Positions 54,619 to 64,000 of a DNA stretch of 64,000 nt are shown here, one piece after another (position 1 is the stretch's first letter; every line of letters starts with the position of its first letter). Made by a program: the position numbers and the translations under genes. The notes beneath the pieces were generated by a model. It was not told the origin of the DNA and did no database searches. It saw only the letters and a list, made by a program, of their open reading frames with translations. This DNA is from Neostapfia colusana (lineage: Eukaryota; Streptophyta; Magnoliopsida; Poales; Poaceae). The DNA is taken from the NCBI GenBank assembly GCA_030760725.1, contig JASWHV010000018.1, positions 18,570,273-18,634,272 of the forward strand, in the 5' to 3' direction.

Positions 54619-57091
54619 GCGCACTAAGTTGAACCCCAACAAATGTGTGTTCGGCGTATCCTCTGGGAAGCTCCTAGGATTCCTGGTCTCACATTGAGGG
54701 ATTGAGGCCAACCCAAAGAAGATCAAGGCCATCGACCTGATGCGGCCCCCCGTCCGCATCAAGGATGTCCAGAAACTCACAGGATGCCTAGCCGCGCTGA
54801 GTCGGTTTATACCGAGGCTAGCAGAGCGGGCACTTCCCTTCTTTAAGCTCCTGCACAAATCCGGTCCTTTCGCTTGGACCGACGAAGCAGAGGAAGCATT
54901 CCAGGAGTTGAAGCAGCTCCTGACGACCCTACCCATCATGGTAGCCCCCGAGCCCGAAGAGCACTTGCTGCTCTACATCACGGCAACAACAGAGGTGGTG
55001 AGTATGGTCCTTGTCGCAGAGCGGCCGGACCCCTCATCACCGCAGCCTACTCCGGTAGCAGAAGACAAGCACCAGGAGACCCCGGAGACTCAAGACGACC
55101 TCCCGAAGCTCCAAGGTGACCTCCCGGAGGTCCAACGGGACCTCCCGGAGCTCCAAGATAACCCCCTGGAGGTCCAGAGGGACCTCCCAGGAGAACAAGA
55201 CGACCTCCCGGAGGTCCAAGACGACCTAGAAGCCCCCGGGTCCCAGCTCCCAGAGGCTCCCCCGGACCCGTCTACCTCCTGTTGGCCTGAGTCAATGAAG
55301 GAGGACATCTCAGGCCCAGGGGGGAGGGTCCGGACCATCTAGAGGCCTGTCTACTACATCAGCGAAGTCCTCCACGACGCCAAGACAATTTACCTAGAGG
55401 TCCACAAGCTGCTGTATGCAGTACTCGTGGCGTCCAGGAAGCTCCGCCACTACTTCCAAGCCCACCGGATCTCGGTGGTCACCTCATACCCGCTGAAGGC
55501 CATTCTTCACAGCCCCAACGCGACCGGCAATGTCGCTAAATGGGCAGCGGAGTTGACAGAGTTCGAGCTGGACTTCCTTCTCCGCCACGCGGTCAAGAGC
55601 CAAGCACTAGCTGACTTTGTGGCCGAATGGACGCCAACAACGACCAACCCAGGGGGCCACGAAGACGGTGAACCAAATCCTCGAGCTCCGGTCTTCACCG
55701 GGCCTCACTGGACGCTTTTCTTCGACGGCTCCTCGCGAAAGCAGGGGGCCGGTGCCGGCGTACTGCTTCTCATGCCATCGGGGGAGCAGTTTGGGTACAT
55801 GGTGCGTCTCAATTTTAAGGCAACCAACAACATGGCAGAGTATGAAGCACTCATCTTTGGTCTGAAGACAGCCTTGTCTTTGGGCGCTCGCCAGTTTTTG
55901 GCATAGGGCGACTCCCAGCTAGTCATCAAGCAAGTCAAGGGTGAATGTTCCTGCAATGACCCGCAACTAGCTGCTTATCTGCTCCACGTGCATATGCCGG
56001 AGAAAGACTTCCTCGCCTTGGACCTGCGCCATGTACCGCGCGCTGGCAATGCCGCGGCTGACGACCTCTCAACGAAGGCCTCCACCGGAGCTCCCGTGCC
56101 CGAAGGAGTCTTCGAGAGGACGTTGCTGCGGCCCACAGCCTGGCCTGCCGAGCCGTGCGAAGGGGGATGGACCAGCACCTCGAAGCTGGCAGTCCCGACG
56201 GCTCTGCTACCATGGACGCCGCCAAGGATCGTAAGCGTCACTGGGGACTCCGTGCTACTCAGCGCTCAAGATCCAGAAGCTCAAGTCAGACCCGATGCAT
56301 GGATCGCGGAGATCCGGGACTACTTGAAAGACAATATCCTCCCTGATGAACGTGTATCCGCTGAACGGATCGTGCGTATGGCTAAAAGAAACGCGCTGGT
56401 AGAAGGGGATCTCTACCGGCGTGGCGCCAACCATGTCCTATTGCGGTGCATAACCCAGGGGGAAGGCTGCGACTTGCTCACTGAGATCCATGGAGGCGAA
56501 TGTGGGAGTCACTCTTCCTCGTGCACGCTTGTCGGTAAAGCCTTCTGGCATGGCTTCTACTGGCCGACAGCACTCCGGGATGCCGTCAAGCTGGTCAAGA
56601 GCTGCAAGGCGTGCCTGTTCCACGCCAAGCAGATCCACACACCGGCTCAGGCGGTACAGATGATCCCGCCCTCGTGGCCGTTTGCATTGTGGGGGTTGGA
56701 CATCCTGGGGCCATTCCCCAAAGCCGTCGGGGGATTCTGGTACCTCTACGTCGCCATCGACAAGTTCACCAAGTGGCCGGAAGCTACACCCGTCATCACC
56801 ATCAACAAGCAATCTGCAGTCAAGTTCATCAAGTCAATCGTCTGCCGGTTTGGGCTCCCGAACAGAATCATCACCGACAACGGAACCCAGTTCACCATCG
56901 CAGCATTCCAAGACTACTGCGAAGACCTTGGCATCCAGCTGTGCTATGCCTCCGTTGCTCACCCAAAGAGAAATGGGCAAGTTGAGAGGGCCAACGCTGA
57001 GATCCTTTGGGGCCTTAAGACTCGCACCTATGACGGCTTGAAGAAACAGGGTGCCAAGTGAGTGGATGAGCTTCCGAGCACCCTGTGGACT
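54619..57091 (+). pseudogene. Tat-1 pol, 3' part: RT end, RNase H, second RNase H, truncated integrase
   Basis: Resumes with TKLNPNKCVFGVSSGKLLGF. It carries the Ty3 RNase H with six clear 21-bp repeats (55095-55230), the second RNase H (FFDGSSRKQGAGAG, NNMAEYEAL, GDSQLVIKQV, AADDLS), and the integrase with HHCC and core residues in WGLDILGPF, ITDNGTQF and VERANAE. Four stops (54695-54697, 55340-55342, 55904-55906, 57059-57061) but no frameshift. After DELPSTLW at about 57091 the sequence jumps to the tail of the antisense gene, so the integrase C-terminus, present in Tat-3 and Tat-4, is deleted here. Confidence 0.9.
55095..55230 (+). repeat. In-frame 21-bp minisatellite in pol (Tat-1)
   Basis: Six tandem units encode DLPKLQG, DLPEVQR, DLPELQD, NPLEVQR, DLPGEQD and DLPEVQD. 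This is the cleanest example of the array. Confidence 0.9.
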
Positions 57092-57099
57092 CCCGCTGG

Positions 57100-60000
57100 A
57101 ACCTAGAGGCCACAAGGGTGGCCATGTCCCTGACTTCGGCCCTGGCAGCTTCCTTCCGCTCGACGACGGGGCCTAGTCTCACCGGCTCCATAGAAAAGGA
57201 AGGCTCTTGACTCCGGAAGCATGCCAGCACGTGCGTGGCGACCTCCTTCGCCAGACTCCATCCCTCCGCCTCAATCTCGTCGGTGATCACCGCTTTGAGC
57301 CTGCCCAGCTTGGCACCAATGGACTCAAGCGCCGGGATTGCCTCAAACACCTCCTGCGCCGGAGCCTCCGTCCTCACCGGGATGAAACCGAGGGGAACCA
57401 GGGTGGACCCCGCCTAACCGACAAAGCTCCAGACCACTCGGGCCTCGACAGACCGTGAAGCCTGGATCTTCTCCACCTCTTGGCGGGCCGCCAGCTCACG
57501 ATCCAACGCCGGCTGGCGCTCCCGGGAGGTCTGCTCCTCCCTCACGGCAACAGCCGACTCCCGAAGCCCCAGCTCCTCGGCCCGAGCCCTCAGCTCGCCC
57601 TCGCTGGCCTCTAGCCGTGCCGCGACCGTCTTCTCCTCGGCCGCCACAGCGCGCTCCCGATCCGCGACGGCGCACTCGCGGTGAGCTACCTGCAGCCGCA
57701 GCTCCTCCACAGCAGTGGAACGCGCCTCGGCCCTGGCGTGAGCCTCGTGGGTCTCCTGGTGGAGCCGCCGGGTCTCAGAGTCCAGGTGGTCGACGGCCCT
57801 CTTCTGAGCGTCGAGCAGCGCCTCCATGGCATCAAGCCTCGACTGCCTTGAGTCGAGCTCCGCCCTGACATCCTGAGTCCGCTGCTTCACGAGATGCCCC
57901 CAGCTGAGGAGGCGGTCCCTCTCCCTAGCCAGCACCTCCCGCTCTCGCTCCAGGGCGGCCTGGACCTGCCGGACGCCCGCCTGAGCAAGCTCCAAGGCGT
58001 CCGCCAGGGGCAGCGAGGTGGCAGAGGCCGAAGCCGCACCCCCGACCTCCTCCATCACGTCGTCGCCCGGAGGAGATGCTGGCATCTCAGCAACCGAGAT
58101 GAGGCACCGATCTGGGGAAGCTGGAGGACCTGCAGCTGCTCCTCCAGCCTCAACACCGGAGGGTCGGGCACCGCCAGCCAGCTTCGCCGAGCCCTTGGCA
58201 ACCGCCGGCTTCTGAGCTGGTGAAGGGGGACGAGCGGGTGCTGCCGCCACCACCGCAGGGGATGATCCCGCCGGCACAGAAGAAGCCTGCACCGACTTGG
58301 GGGCCGTCGGAGCCACTGCAGCTTCCAGACGCTGCGGTGCAGAACCTCCGCCAGCCGGAGATGGCTGGGGAACAGACTCACCCCCGGCAGCCGATGAGTC
58401 CCTGCCAACATGGGACTCAGGCTAAGAAAAGGAGAAAAGAACACAGGTTCTAAAATCCGGAAAGAACAAAGCGTACCGAGGGACGCGAACGCTCCAACGG
58501 CAAGGAGCCCCGTCTTCCGAGCAGGGGCAGGACCACGAGAGCCTACCGTCGACGCCTGCGCTTGCGCTGCAGGTACCCGGACCGGCGGGGCAGGAGACAA
58601 ACCCGGAGCCCCCTTGGGAGGCGGAGCAGTAGGGATCCCACCGGCAGCGCCCCTGGCACAGCTTGCCGATCCTGTCCCCGAAGCCCGGGGCACCTGCATC
58701 CCCGGTTGAGTCTTGGCGCTGCTCCCTCTCACGCCGTCGCCCGCTGAGCCTGCGGCCGGGACGTTCATTGGCCAGGGTGCCTGAGCCCTCGGCTCACCCC
58801 CGGTCATCGCTGCACCAACGTCCCTCCACAGAGCTCCTACGCCTGAGGAAGGAGGGCGGGACGCCCGGGGCCCCTCGGACCGCCGTTGTCCGAGAGGAGC
58901 CCCGTCGGAGTGGAAGACCCGAGGCCTCTTGGGGTCACAGCCCGACGAACCGGCGCCTCCCGAAGATGGGCGCAAGGGTACCCCGGTCCCCTGGCTCGGC
59001 GCAAACAGCGCCCTCGGAGGGGACCGGGCACGCTTCTTCTCCGGCTGCCCGGAGGACGGCTCTTTCCCCTTCCCCTTGTTGACGGTCCGAGCTCCGTCGA
59101 CCCTCGGTGCGGGTTGGGCGTCGGCTGACGCCTCGCGCTCCGCTCCCGAGCGCTCGACCCCGGGGATCGAGATTCCCCGGAAGACATCCCCAACCTGACG
59201 TACGGCGATTCCGATGTCGTCCAGGTTCGGCATCTTCTGCAGCAACTCCGCCCTCCACTGCGGCTCCAAGAAGAGGGGAGTGCAGGAGGCCGGGAAAGTG
59301 AGGTCGCCACCGGTGATGAAGTCGCCGCTCACCCTTGCCACCATCTCGTATAACATATCCTCAGATGGGTCGGAGCCGAGACCCGTCTCCAGCCTGGTGG
59401 AGTCGTGCCCGCCGGTGTAGTACCACGCCGGGCGGTTGCGCTGTTGCAAGGGTGCAATGCGGCGTGACAGGAAGTCTATCAGCACCATCAGGGATGTCAG
59501 CCCCTCGTTTGCCAGGAACCGGATCCGCTCCAAGGCCGGCGCGTACTCTGGCTCCAGCTCCGGTATCTCCTCCCAGAAGCGATGCTCGGTGGTCGGGCCG
59601 ACAGTCTGCAGCTAAAGGCGATCATGCTCGTCGGTCTGCACGATCACCCAGTTCTCTCTCCAGTTTTCCCACCTCGCCGCGCCAAAAGGTAGAAGGTACC
59701 CAGAGGCCTTCGGATCCTTGCAGCGATGCTAGAAGTAGTACGCCCCCAGCTGATTCTTCGAGCTGCGCCCAGTCATCGGCAACACGAAGAAGTAGCGGAA
59801 GAGCATCACCGAAGCGGGCACTCCCACGAACATCTCACAGAAGTGCACGAAGATGGCGGCCATCGAAGGAGTTGGGGGAGAGATGATGAAGCTAGAGACC
59901 GTACGTCTCCAGCAGTGTCACGAAGAAGGAAGAAATCGGCGGAACGAAACCCTGCCAAGGCGTAGGCGATGAAGAAGACTATCTCCCCCTTCCCCAGGAA

Positions 60001-60120
60001 CAGGGGGAGAGATCCCCGCAGTAGCCAGTGTTTCTTCTCCTCCGCGCGCCAGCCCAGCAGCTTGCGCACTGTCACGAGCTCGGATTGGGTGAAGCGCGGC
60101 GGAGGCAGATTGGAAGCCAT
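57100..60120 (-). pseudogene. Antisense gene of Tat-1, longest copy, with plant gypsy-type 'transposase' N-terminal domain
   Basis: Runs against pol from ATG 60120 (MASNLPPPRFTQSELVTVRK). The N-terminal part, broken by frameshifts between about 59890 and 59530, contains pieces like LETYGL and LHHLSPNSF, then WENW and ALERIRFLANEG with IDFLSRRIAPLQQRNRPAWY. These resemble the plant 'putative gypsy-type transposon' family (Pfam Transposase_28); that naming is from memory of the family, not a search. Then come a Pro/Ala/Ser-rich segment with EKKRARSP and DPKRPR, and a long coiled coil rich in E, R, A and L (about 58050-57430). The C-terminal tail (IPALESIGAKLGRL, THVLACFRSQEPSFS) is shared with Tat-5. 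Several frameshifts make it a pseudogene. Its function is unknown. Confidence 0.75.
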
Positions 60121-60622
60121 GGCCAGCATAAGCTCAAGAACTTGGAAGACAAGGGCGCAAGAACTCAGAGAACAGGGAAGGTTCAAGCTCGGGGAAGTGC
60201 GAAGGGAAGCCTGCAATGCAGATAAGATCCTCTTTTATACTTCCCATACTTGATTCAAATTGATTCGAAACTCTTCGAATGCACTGCTTGGACAACCACT
60301 TCAGCTCCAAGACCAAGCATCAATGACAAGTGGACCCGAGCCATCCAGCGGAAGCGATGGGCCAAGAAGTCAGTCTCCTGAGAAGTCAATCCAGGGGGAC
60401 GCTTCGGCGGTTCCCGAAAGGCGCTGCGACGTGCAGAAGTGGCAGCCTTGGGAACCGCCGCAGTAAAAGCAGCCATCAAGCAGGGCTCATGCCCCCACGA
60501 TCCCACGACTGTTCATGCTCCGGCAGCAGTCAAAGAGGGTCTTCGAGAAGGTGCGCAAAGTTGAAGAGATGGGGGCCCCACCTCGGGCTCGCTATCTCCC
60601 CCAAGATGGGCCCGGGGGCCAC
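60121..60622 (+). other. Tat-1 spacer before the 3' LTR: antisense promoter region and polypurine tract
   Basis: About 500 bp. It holds the antisense TATA box (60232-60239), the conserved block with GCGGTTCCC and GGGAACCGCC in inverted order (about 60405-60460), and the polypurine-like GGGCCCGGGGGCCAC (60608-60622) directly before the LTR. Confidence 0.7.
60232..60239 (-). promoter_or_regulatory. TATA box of the Tat-1 antisense gene
   Basis: The minus strand reads TATAAAAG within GTATAAAAGAGG, about 112-119 bp before the antisense ATG at 60120. A good match to a plant core promoter; start site not tested. Confidence 0.55.
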
Positions 60623-60634
60623 TGTCGGTACCCT
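60623..60634 (+). repeat. Stub of the Tat-1 3' LTR (first 12 bp)
   Basis: TGTCGGTACCCT follows the polypurine tract and matches the start of 6354 (TGTCGGTACTCT). Tat-5 begins right after it. The rest of this LTR should lie beyond the window, on the far side of Tat-5. Confidence 0.8.
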
Positions 60635-61733
60635 TATCGAAGTGTGCGATCGACACTTCCCCCGGGCCTGCACTGGGCAGCCCGCGGAGGTTCTTTTTTC
60701 GGAGGGGCTAGTTCCTAGCGGAGAGCTTGCGCAGATGGACGAGTTAGTGAGAGCTTGACACGGGGATTTTTACGTGGTTCAGGCCGCCGGAGCGTAAAAC
60801 CCTACGTCCACGGCGAGCTATGGAGCTCGCTGTATTGCTTGCTGCTCAGGGCCGGGGGCCTGAGCTTGGAGGTGAGTTACAGCTTGAGAGTGTATGGCTA
60901 GCGTATGAGTTGCAGAATGCGAACCCTTGCTATCGACGCCTACCGGAGCCTTTTATAGTCCAAGGCTCGGGCGGCTTACAAGGGAAGCCGGGACCCGACA
61001 GGTGGTCCCGGGAAGATTGTCTATTATCTACCGTATCTGTAGTTATGCCGGTGGTTGCCTCCGTTCGAAGGCTTCTGAGTCTTCCTTTTGCCGCCCTGCC
61101 CATGCCGCGCACTAGTCATAGTGGTTGATGACGGCGCAGGCGGCATGGGATGTCTTGTCGCGGCGTTTATTACCTGTCAGGTTCTAACACCGCGCGCCAG
61201 TCTGTGATGCGACTGGACGCAACGGCACCTGACAGGCACGTGCTCCGCATTTCCGCGTCTTGGGAAGACGCGGGCCTTGAATACCTTGTACGGCCAAGGT
61301 GAGGGGCGCCTTTACGCCCGCTGCCTACCGCTCGGGGGCAGGCAGCACCGCTCTTCTAGCCACGTGGCGGGTCCGGAGCTCTTCTCTGAGGAGAGGGAGG
61401 TCCGGCCCCGCTGGACACGTGGCGCCTTCGGACCTCTCTCCCGCGGAGGGGGAGGTCCTGCTTCTGTAAGCCACGTGGCGGGCCCGGAGCTCACCTCTGA
61501 GGAGGGGGAGGTCCGGCCCTGCTGGACGCGTGGCGTCTTCGGACCTCTCTCCCGCGGAGGGGGAGGCTCGGCTTCTGTAAGCCACGTGGTGGGCCCGGAG
61601 CTCTCCTCTGAGGAGAGGGAGGTCCGGCCCCGCCAGACGCGTGGCGCCTTCCGAGCTCTTCCTGCGGAGAAGGGTGAGCACCTTAGGCATTTCACCCTGT
61701 GCGTGGGGGTACCCCATATCTCAGGTACCGACA
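60635..61733 (-). repeat. Tat-5 3' LTR
   Basis: About 1.1 kb, most like the Tat-4 LTRs. CACGTG array at 61360-61640, TATA box on minus at about 60950-60958, end GGTACCGACA at 61733 followed by the polypurine-like tract. Confidence 0.92.
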
Positions 61734-62224
61734 GTGGCCCCCGGGCCCATCTCGGGGGAGATAGCGAGCCCGAGGTGGGACCTCCGTCTCTTCCGATCCG
61801 CGCACTTTCTCTAAGTCCCGACTTGACCGCTGCCGGAGCACGAACGGCCGCGGGGTCGTGAGGGCGTGCGCCCACTTGATGATTGCTTTTACTGCAGCGG
61901 TTCCCAAAGCTGCCACTTCTGCACGTTGCGGCGCTTTCTTCGGGAACCGCCGAAGGGCCTTGCCGGCTCATCTTCTCAGGAGACTGACTCCTTGACCCCA
62001 CCGCTTTAGTTAAGCGGCTTGGGCCCACCCGTCATCGGCACTCGGTCTAGGAACCAAAGCAGTTGCGGGTGCGGGGTATTCGAAGAGTTCCGAATCGCTT
62101 GGAACTGCACCGGGAAGCTTTTTAGAGGGGGTCTCACCCACATTGTAGCTTCCCTTTGCACTTCTCTGCGTTTCTTCTTGGACTCTTGCGCTTTTGCTCT
62201 CTTGCCTTTGAGCTCTCCCTTGCC
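61734..62224 (-). other. Tat-5 spacer between the 3' LTR and the antisense gene
   Basis: Polypurine-like tract at 61734-61748, then the conserved block with GCGGTTCCC and GGGAACCGCC in inverted order (about 61898-61950), leading to the antisense ATG. At the place where Tat-3 and Tat-4 have TTATAAGG, this copy reads TTTTAGAGGG near 62122, so its TATA box seems lost. Confidence 0.65.
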
Positions 62225-63955
62225 ATGGCTTCCAACCCGCTGCCAGAGAAGAAACGCGCTCGATCTCCTCCAGCAACGGCACCGGTGCCAAGTCGGGATT
62301 CTGGGGTGCCTCATACTCCCTCCGGTGGCGACCCGAAGAGGCCCCGGGCTGATGTGCTGGGGGAAGCCTCTGAGGCGTCCCCTGTTCTGCCAGTCCAAGC
62401 GACTGCGGAGCGGTCGTCAGAGACGGTAGCGGGCTCTGGAAATCCTACCCCGGCTCGGAAGTCGGGGTTTAGAGCCCGCTGGAGTGTCCGCGCTTCCCGG
62501 CCTTCCCCGTCTTGCGGGGAATCTGTGCCGATGCGCTCGGAGCCAGGGGCAACTGCTGCGGCCCCCAAGCCAGCGCGGACTTCTCCTGTTCCGGTGTGCC
62601 CGGACTCCGCGGCGGCGTCGTCTCTTCCTGCCGAGACAGCCACCGCGGCCCCCGAGCCAGCACAGGTTGATCCTGCACTAGGCGGCCTGGCTTCTTCTCC
62701 AGCACCGTCTTCCCCGGCTCATCCCTCTCCTCAGGTCAAGGAGCCCGAAGCTAAAGAGAGCCCGGCTGGCTCGGCTGCCAGGGCCGCTGGGCCAGTTTCT
62801 CCTGATCGGCGTCTCGTCTCGGCGGCTGGCGCGTCGGCTCTTCCTGAGGACGAGGTAATGGAGGAGGTCGGAGGGACTGCCCCAGCCTCTGTTGCTCCAT
62901 TGCCTCTGGCGGACGCCTTCGCGCTTGCAGAGTCGAACGTCCGGCAGGTCTTGGCTGCGCTAGGGCGCGAGCGGGAGGAGTATACGGTTGAACGGGACCG
63001 CCTCCTCACCTGGGGGAACCTTTTGCGGGAGAGGACCGCGAAGGTTAAGAGCGAGCTCGACTCTAGGCGGGAGTTGCTCAACTTCCGGGAAACACTCGTC
63101 GACCGGATGAAGCGGGCTGTTGACCGCATGGACACCCAGTCGCGGCGGATCAACAGGGAGGCCCTGGAGGCTCACGCCCGGGCCGAAGGGAGCCTCTCTG
63201 CTGCTGTGGAAATACGGCAGCGGTTGGAGCGCCGCGAACTCGCCGTTGAGGAGCGGGAGCGTTCCGTGGCAGCTGAGGCAGAGAGGGTCGCCACGCAGCT
63301 GGCCGTGGGCGAGGATGACCTCCGAGCTCGGATGGAGGAGCTGGAGATTCTGAAGGCAGACCTTGACTTGAGGGATGAACAGGTCTCCCATGATCGCCGG
63401 GCGGTCTTGGACCGGGAGTTGACTGCCGGCTTCAAGGCCACTGAGTTGGAGCGGCTAGCCGAGACTCTCCGCCTTCGGGAGAGTTCCCTGGCAGCCAAGG
63501 AGAACGAATTCTCCGAGAGGAACCTGGAGGCTCTGCGGGCGGCCCGCCGCGAGGTGGAGGAGCTCTCAGCCCTACGGTCCTCCGAGGCCCTTGCGGTCTC
63601 AAGCTTCGTGGATCGAGCGGGGTCCGCCCTGATCCCTCTTGGATTCACTCCGGTGAGTGCCGCAACTCCCGCATTGCAGGTGGCAGAGGTGATCCCTGCA
63701 TTGGAGTCGATCGGCGCCAAGCTGGACAGACTCGACTCGGTGGTCGCCAGCGAGCTTGAAGCCGAGGGCCGCGGCTTAGCTTTAGAGGTCGCCTCGCATG
63801 TGTTGGCATGCTTCAAGAGTCGCGACCCCTCTTTCTCACTGGAGCCAGCAAGAGAGGGCCCAGCCGCGGAGCGGGAGGAAGCTGCCAGGGCTGAAGTCGA
63901 GGATGTGGCCGCCCTTGTAGCCGCAAGGTTCCGGCGAGAGCCCGGAGGTCCTTAG
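62225..63955 (+). CDS. Antisense gene of Tat-5: intact 576-codon Pro/Ala-rich coiled-coil protein
   Basis: Open from ATG 62225 (MASNPLPEKKRARSPP) to the stop at 63953-63955, antisense to the retrotransposon. The first 190 or so residues are Pro/Ala/Ser-rich with basic patches (EKKRARSP, DPKRPR) that could be nuclear signals. Residues about 235-440 form a long heptad-like coiled coil rich in E, R, A and L (ERRELAVEERERSVAAEAER). The C-terminus holds IPALESIGAKLDRLDSVV and HVLACFKSRDPSFS, also found in Tat-1. Relative to Tat-1 the N-terminal 'gypsy-type transposase' domain is missing: MASN is joined directly to PEKKRARSP. The upstream TATA appears degraded, so present expression is doubtful. 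Function unknown. Confidence 0.75.
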   Translation: MASNPLPEKKRARSPPATAPVPSRDSGVPHTPSGGDPKRPRADVLGEASEASPVLPVQATAERSSETVAGSGNPTPARKSGFRARWSVRASRPSPSCGESVPMRSEPGATAAAPKPARTSPVPVCPDSAAASSLPAETATAAPEPAQVDPALGGLASSPAPSSPAHPSPQVKEPEAKESPAGSAARAAGPVSPDRRLVSAAGASALPEDEVMEEVGGTAPASVAPLPLADAFALAESNVRQVLAALGREREEYTVERDRLLTWGNLLRERTAKVKSELDSRRELLNFRETLVDRMKRAVDRMDTQSRRINREALEAHARAEGSLSAAVEIRQRLERRELAVEERERSVAAEAERVATQLAVGEDDLRARMEELEILKADLDLRDEQVSHDRRAVLDRELTAGFKATELERLAETLRLRESSLAAKENEFSERNLEALRAARREVEELSALRSSEALAVSSFVDRAGSALIPLGFTPVSAATPALQVAEVIPALESIGAKLDRLDSVVASELEAEGRGLALEVASHVLACFKSRDPSFSLEPAREGPAAEREEAARAEVEDVAALVAARFRREPGGP

Positions 63956-64000
63956 GACTTGCTTCTCCCTTTTTTATCGAGTCTGTAGTCCAGCTCAAGG
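63956..64000 (-). other. Tat-5 sequence after the antisense gene
   Basis: Contains TTTATCGAGTCTGTAG, the word that follows the antisense gene in Tat-2 (about 12866) and Tat-4 (about 26774), which confirms alignment of the gene ends. The window ends here. Confidence 0.7.

Larger units (their letters stand above)
6354..60634 (+). mobile_element. Tat-1: outermost Tat-lineage Ty3/gypsy element, split by Tat-2
   Basis: Two pieces, 6354-10810 and 54619-60634, together about 10.5 kb. The order is 5' LTR, primer site, gag, protease and RT, then (after the Tat-2 insertion) the end of RT, both RNase H domains, a truncated integrase, an antisense gene, a polypurine tract and the first 12 bp of the 3' LTR. 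The two pol halves read in one frame across the insertion site once one copy of the GCGCA duplication is removed. Only 12 bp of the 3' LTR lie before Tat-5 begins. It is the oldest of the nest by position and is inactive. Confidence 0.93.
60635..64000 (-). mobile_element. Tat-5: Tat element inserted in the 3' LTR of Tat-1, runs off the window
   Basis: Begins TATCGAAGTG (TG changed to TA) with a 3' LTR at 60635-61733, then polypurine tract, 3' region and antisense gene. Pol and the 5' LTR lie outside the window. The target duplication would be ACCCT (60630-60634) if the copy at the far end matches. Confidence 0.88.

Overview
This window looks like intergenic DNA from a grass nuclear genome. 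I found no host protein gene, tRNA or rRNA gene. Almost every base belongs to Ty3/gypsy LTR retrotransposons: GC-rich elements of the Tat/Retand (RIRE2-like) lineage, with a tRNA-Arg-type primer site and a second, plant-type RNase H, and chromoviruses of Tekay/Del type, with a tRNA-iMet primer site and a chromodomain integrase. The species cannot be fixed from the sequence.

Layout. Positions 1-4514 hold a minus-strand chromovirus remnant (Chromo-A). 4515-5607 is a truncated Tat LTR (Tat-0) and 5608-6353 is unassigned AT-rich DNA. From 6354 onwards is a nest of elements inserted into one another. Tat-1 (+, 6354-60634) is split by Tat-2 (-, 10811-54618). Tat-2 is split by Tat-3 (+, 18439-52095), Tat-3 by Tat-4 (-, 24633-47750), and Tat-4 by the chromovirus Chromo-B (-, 29750-42466). 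Tat-5 (-, from 60635) sits 12 bp inside the 3' LTR of Tat-1 and runs off the window. The four inner insertions have perfect 5-bp target duplications: GCGCA, GTCTT, CGCTG and GTTGC. Once inserts are removed, the Tat copies are each about 10.2-10.5 kb. LTR-pair divergence, counted by eye, falls with depth: about 5-6 % (Tat-2), 3.4 % (Tat-3), 2.8 % (Tat-4) and 0.8 % (Chromo-B). The order of insertion is therefore supported twice.

Tat organisation: LTR of about 1.1 kb with a CACGTG-rich tandem array upstream of a TATA box; primer site; gag with a CX2HX4HX4C knuckle; protease; RT; Ty3 RNase H with a 21-bp minisatellite; plant-type second RNase H; integrase; then a 2-3.5 kb 3' region carrying a gene on the opposite strand. 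The antisense gene is longest in Tat-1, has lost its N-terminal domain in Tat-5 (576-codon open frame), and is gutted in Tat-2, -3 and -4. In Tat-2, -3 and -4 an in-frame TAG separates protease from RT. In Tat-1 a 39-nt in-frame deletion removes it.

Chromo-B is young and nearly intact: LTRs of about 3.45 kb, one gag-pol frame of about 1500 codons broken only by two stops, and an unusual 259-residue ORF between the primer site and gag. The most interesting observations are the stop at the protease/RT junction, the antisense gene with its own TATA box and its stepwise loss, the leader ORF of Chromo-B, and a G-box minisatellite shared by the U3 of Chromo-A and the Tat LTRs but absent from Chromo-B.
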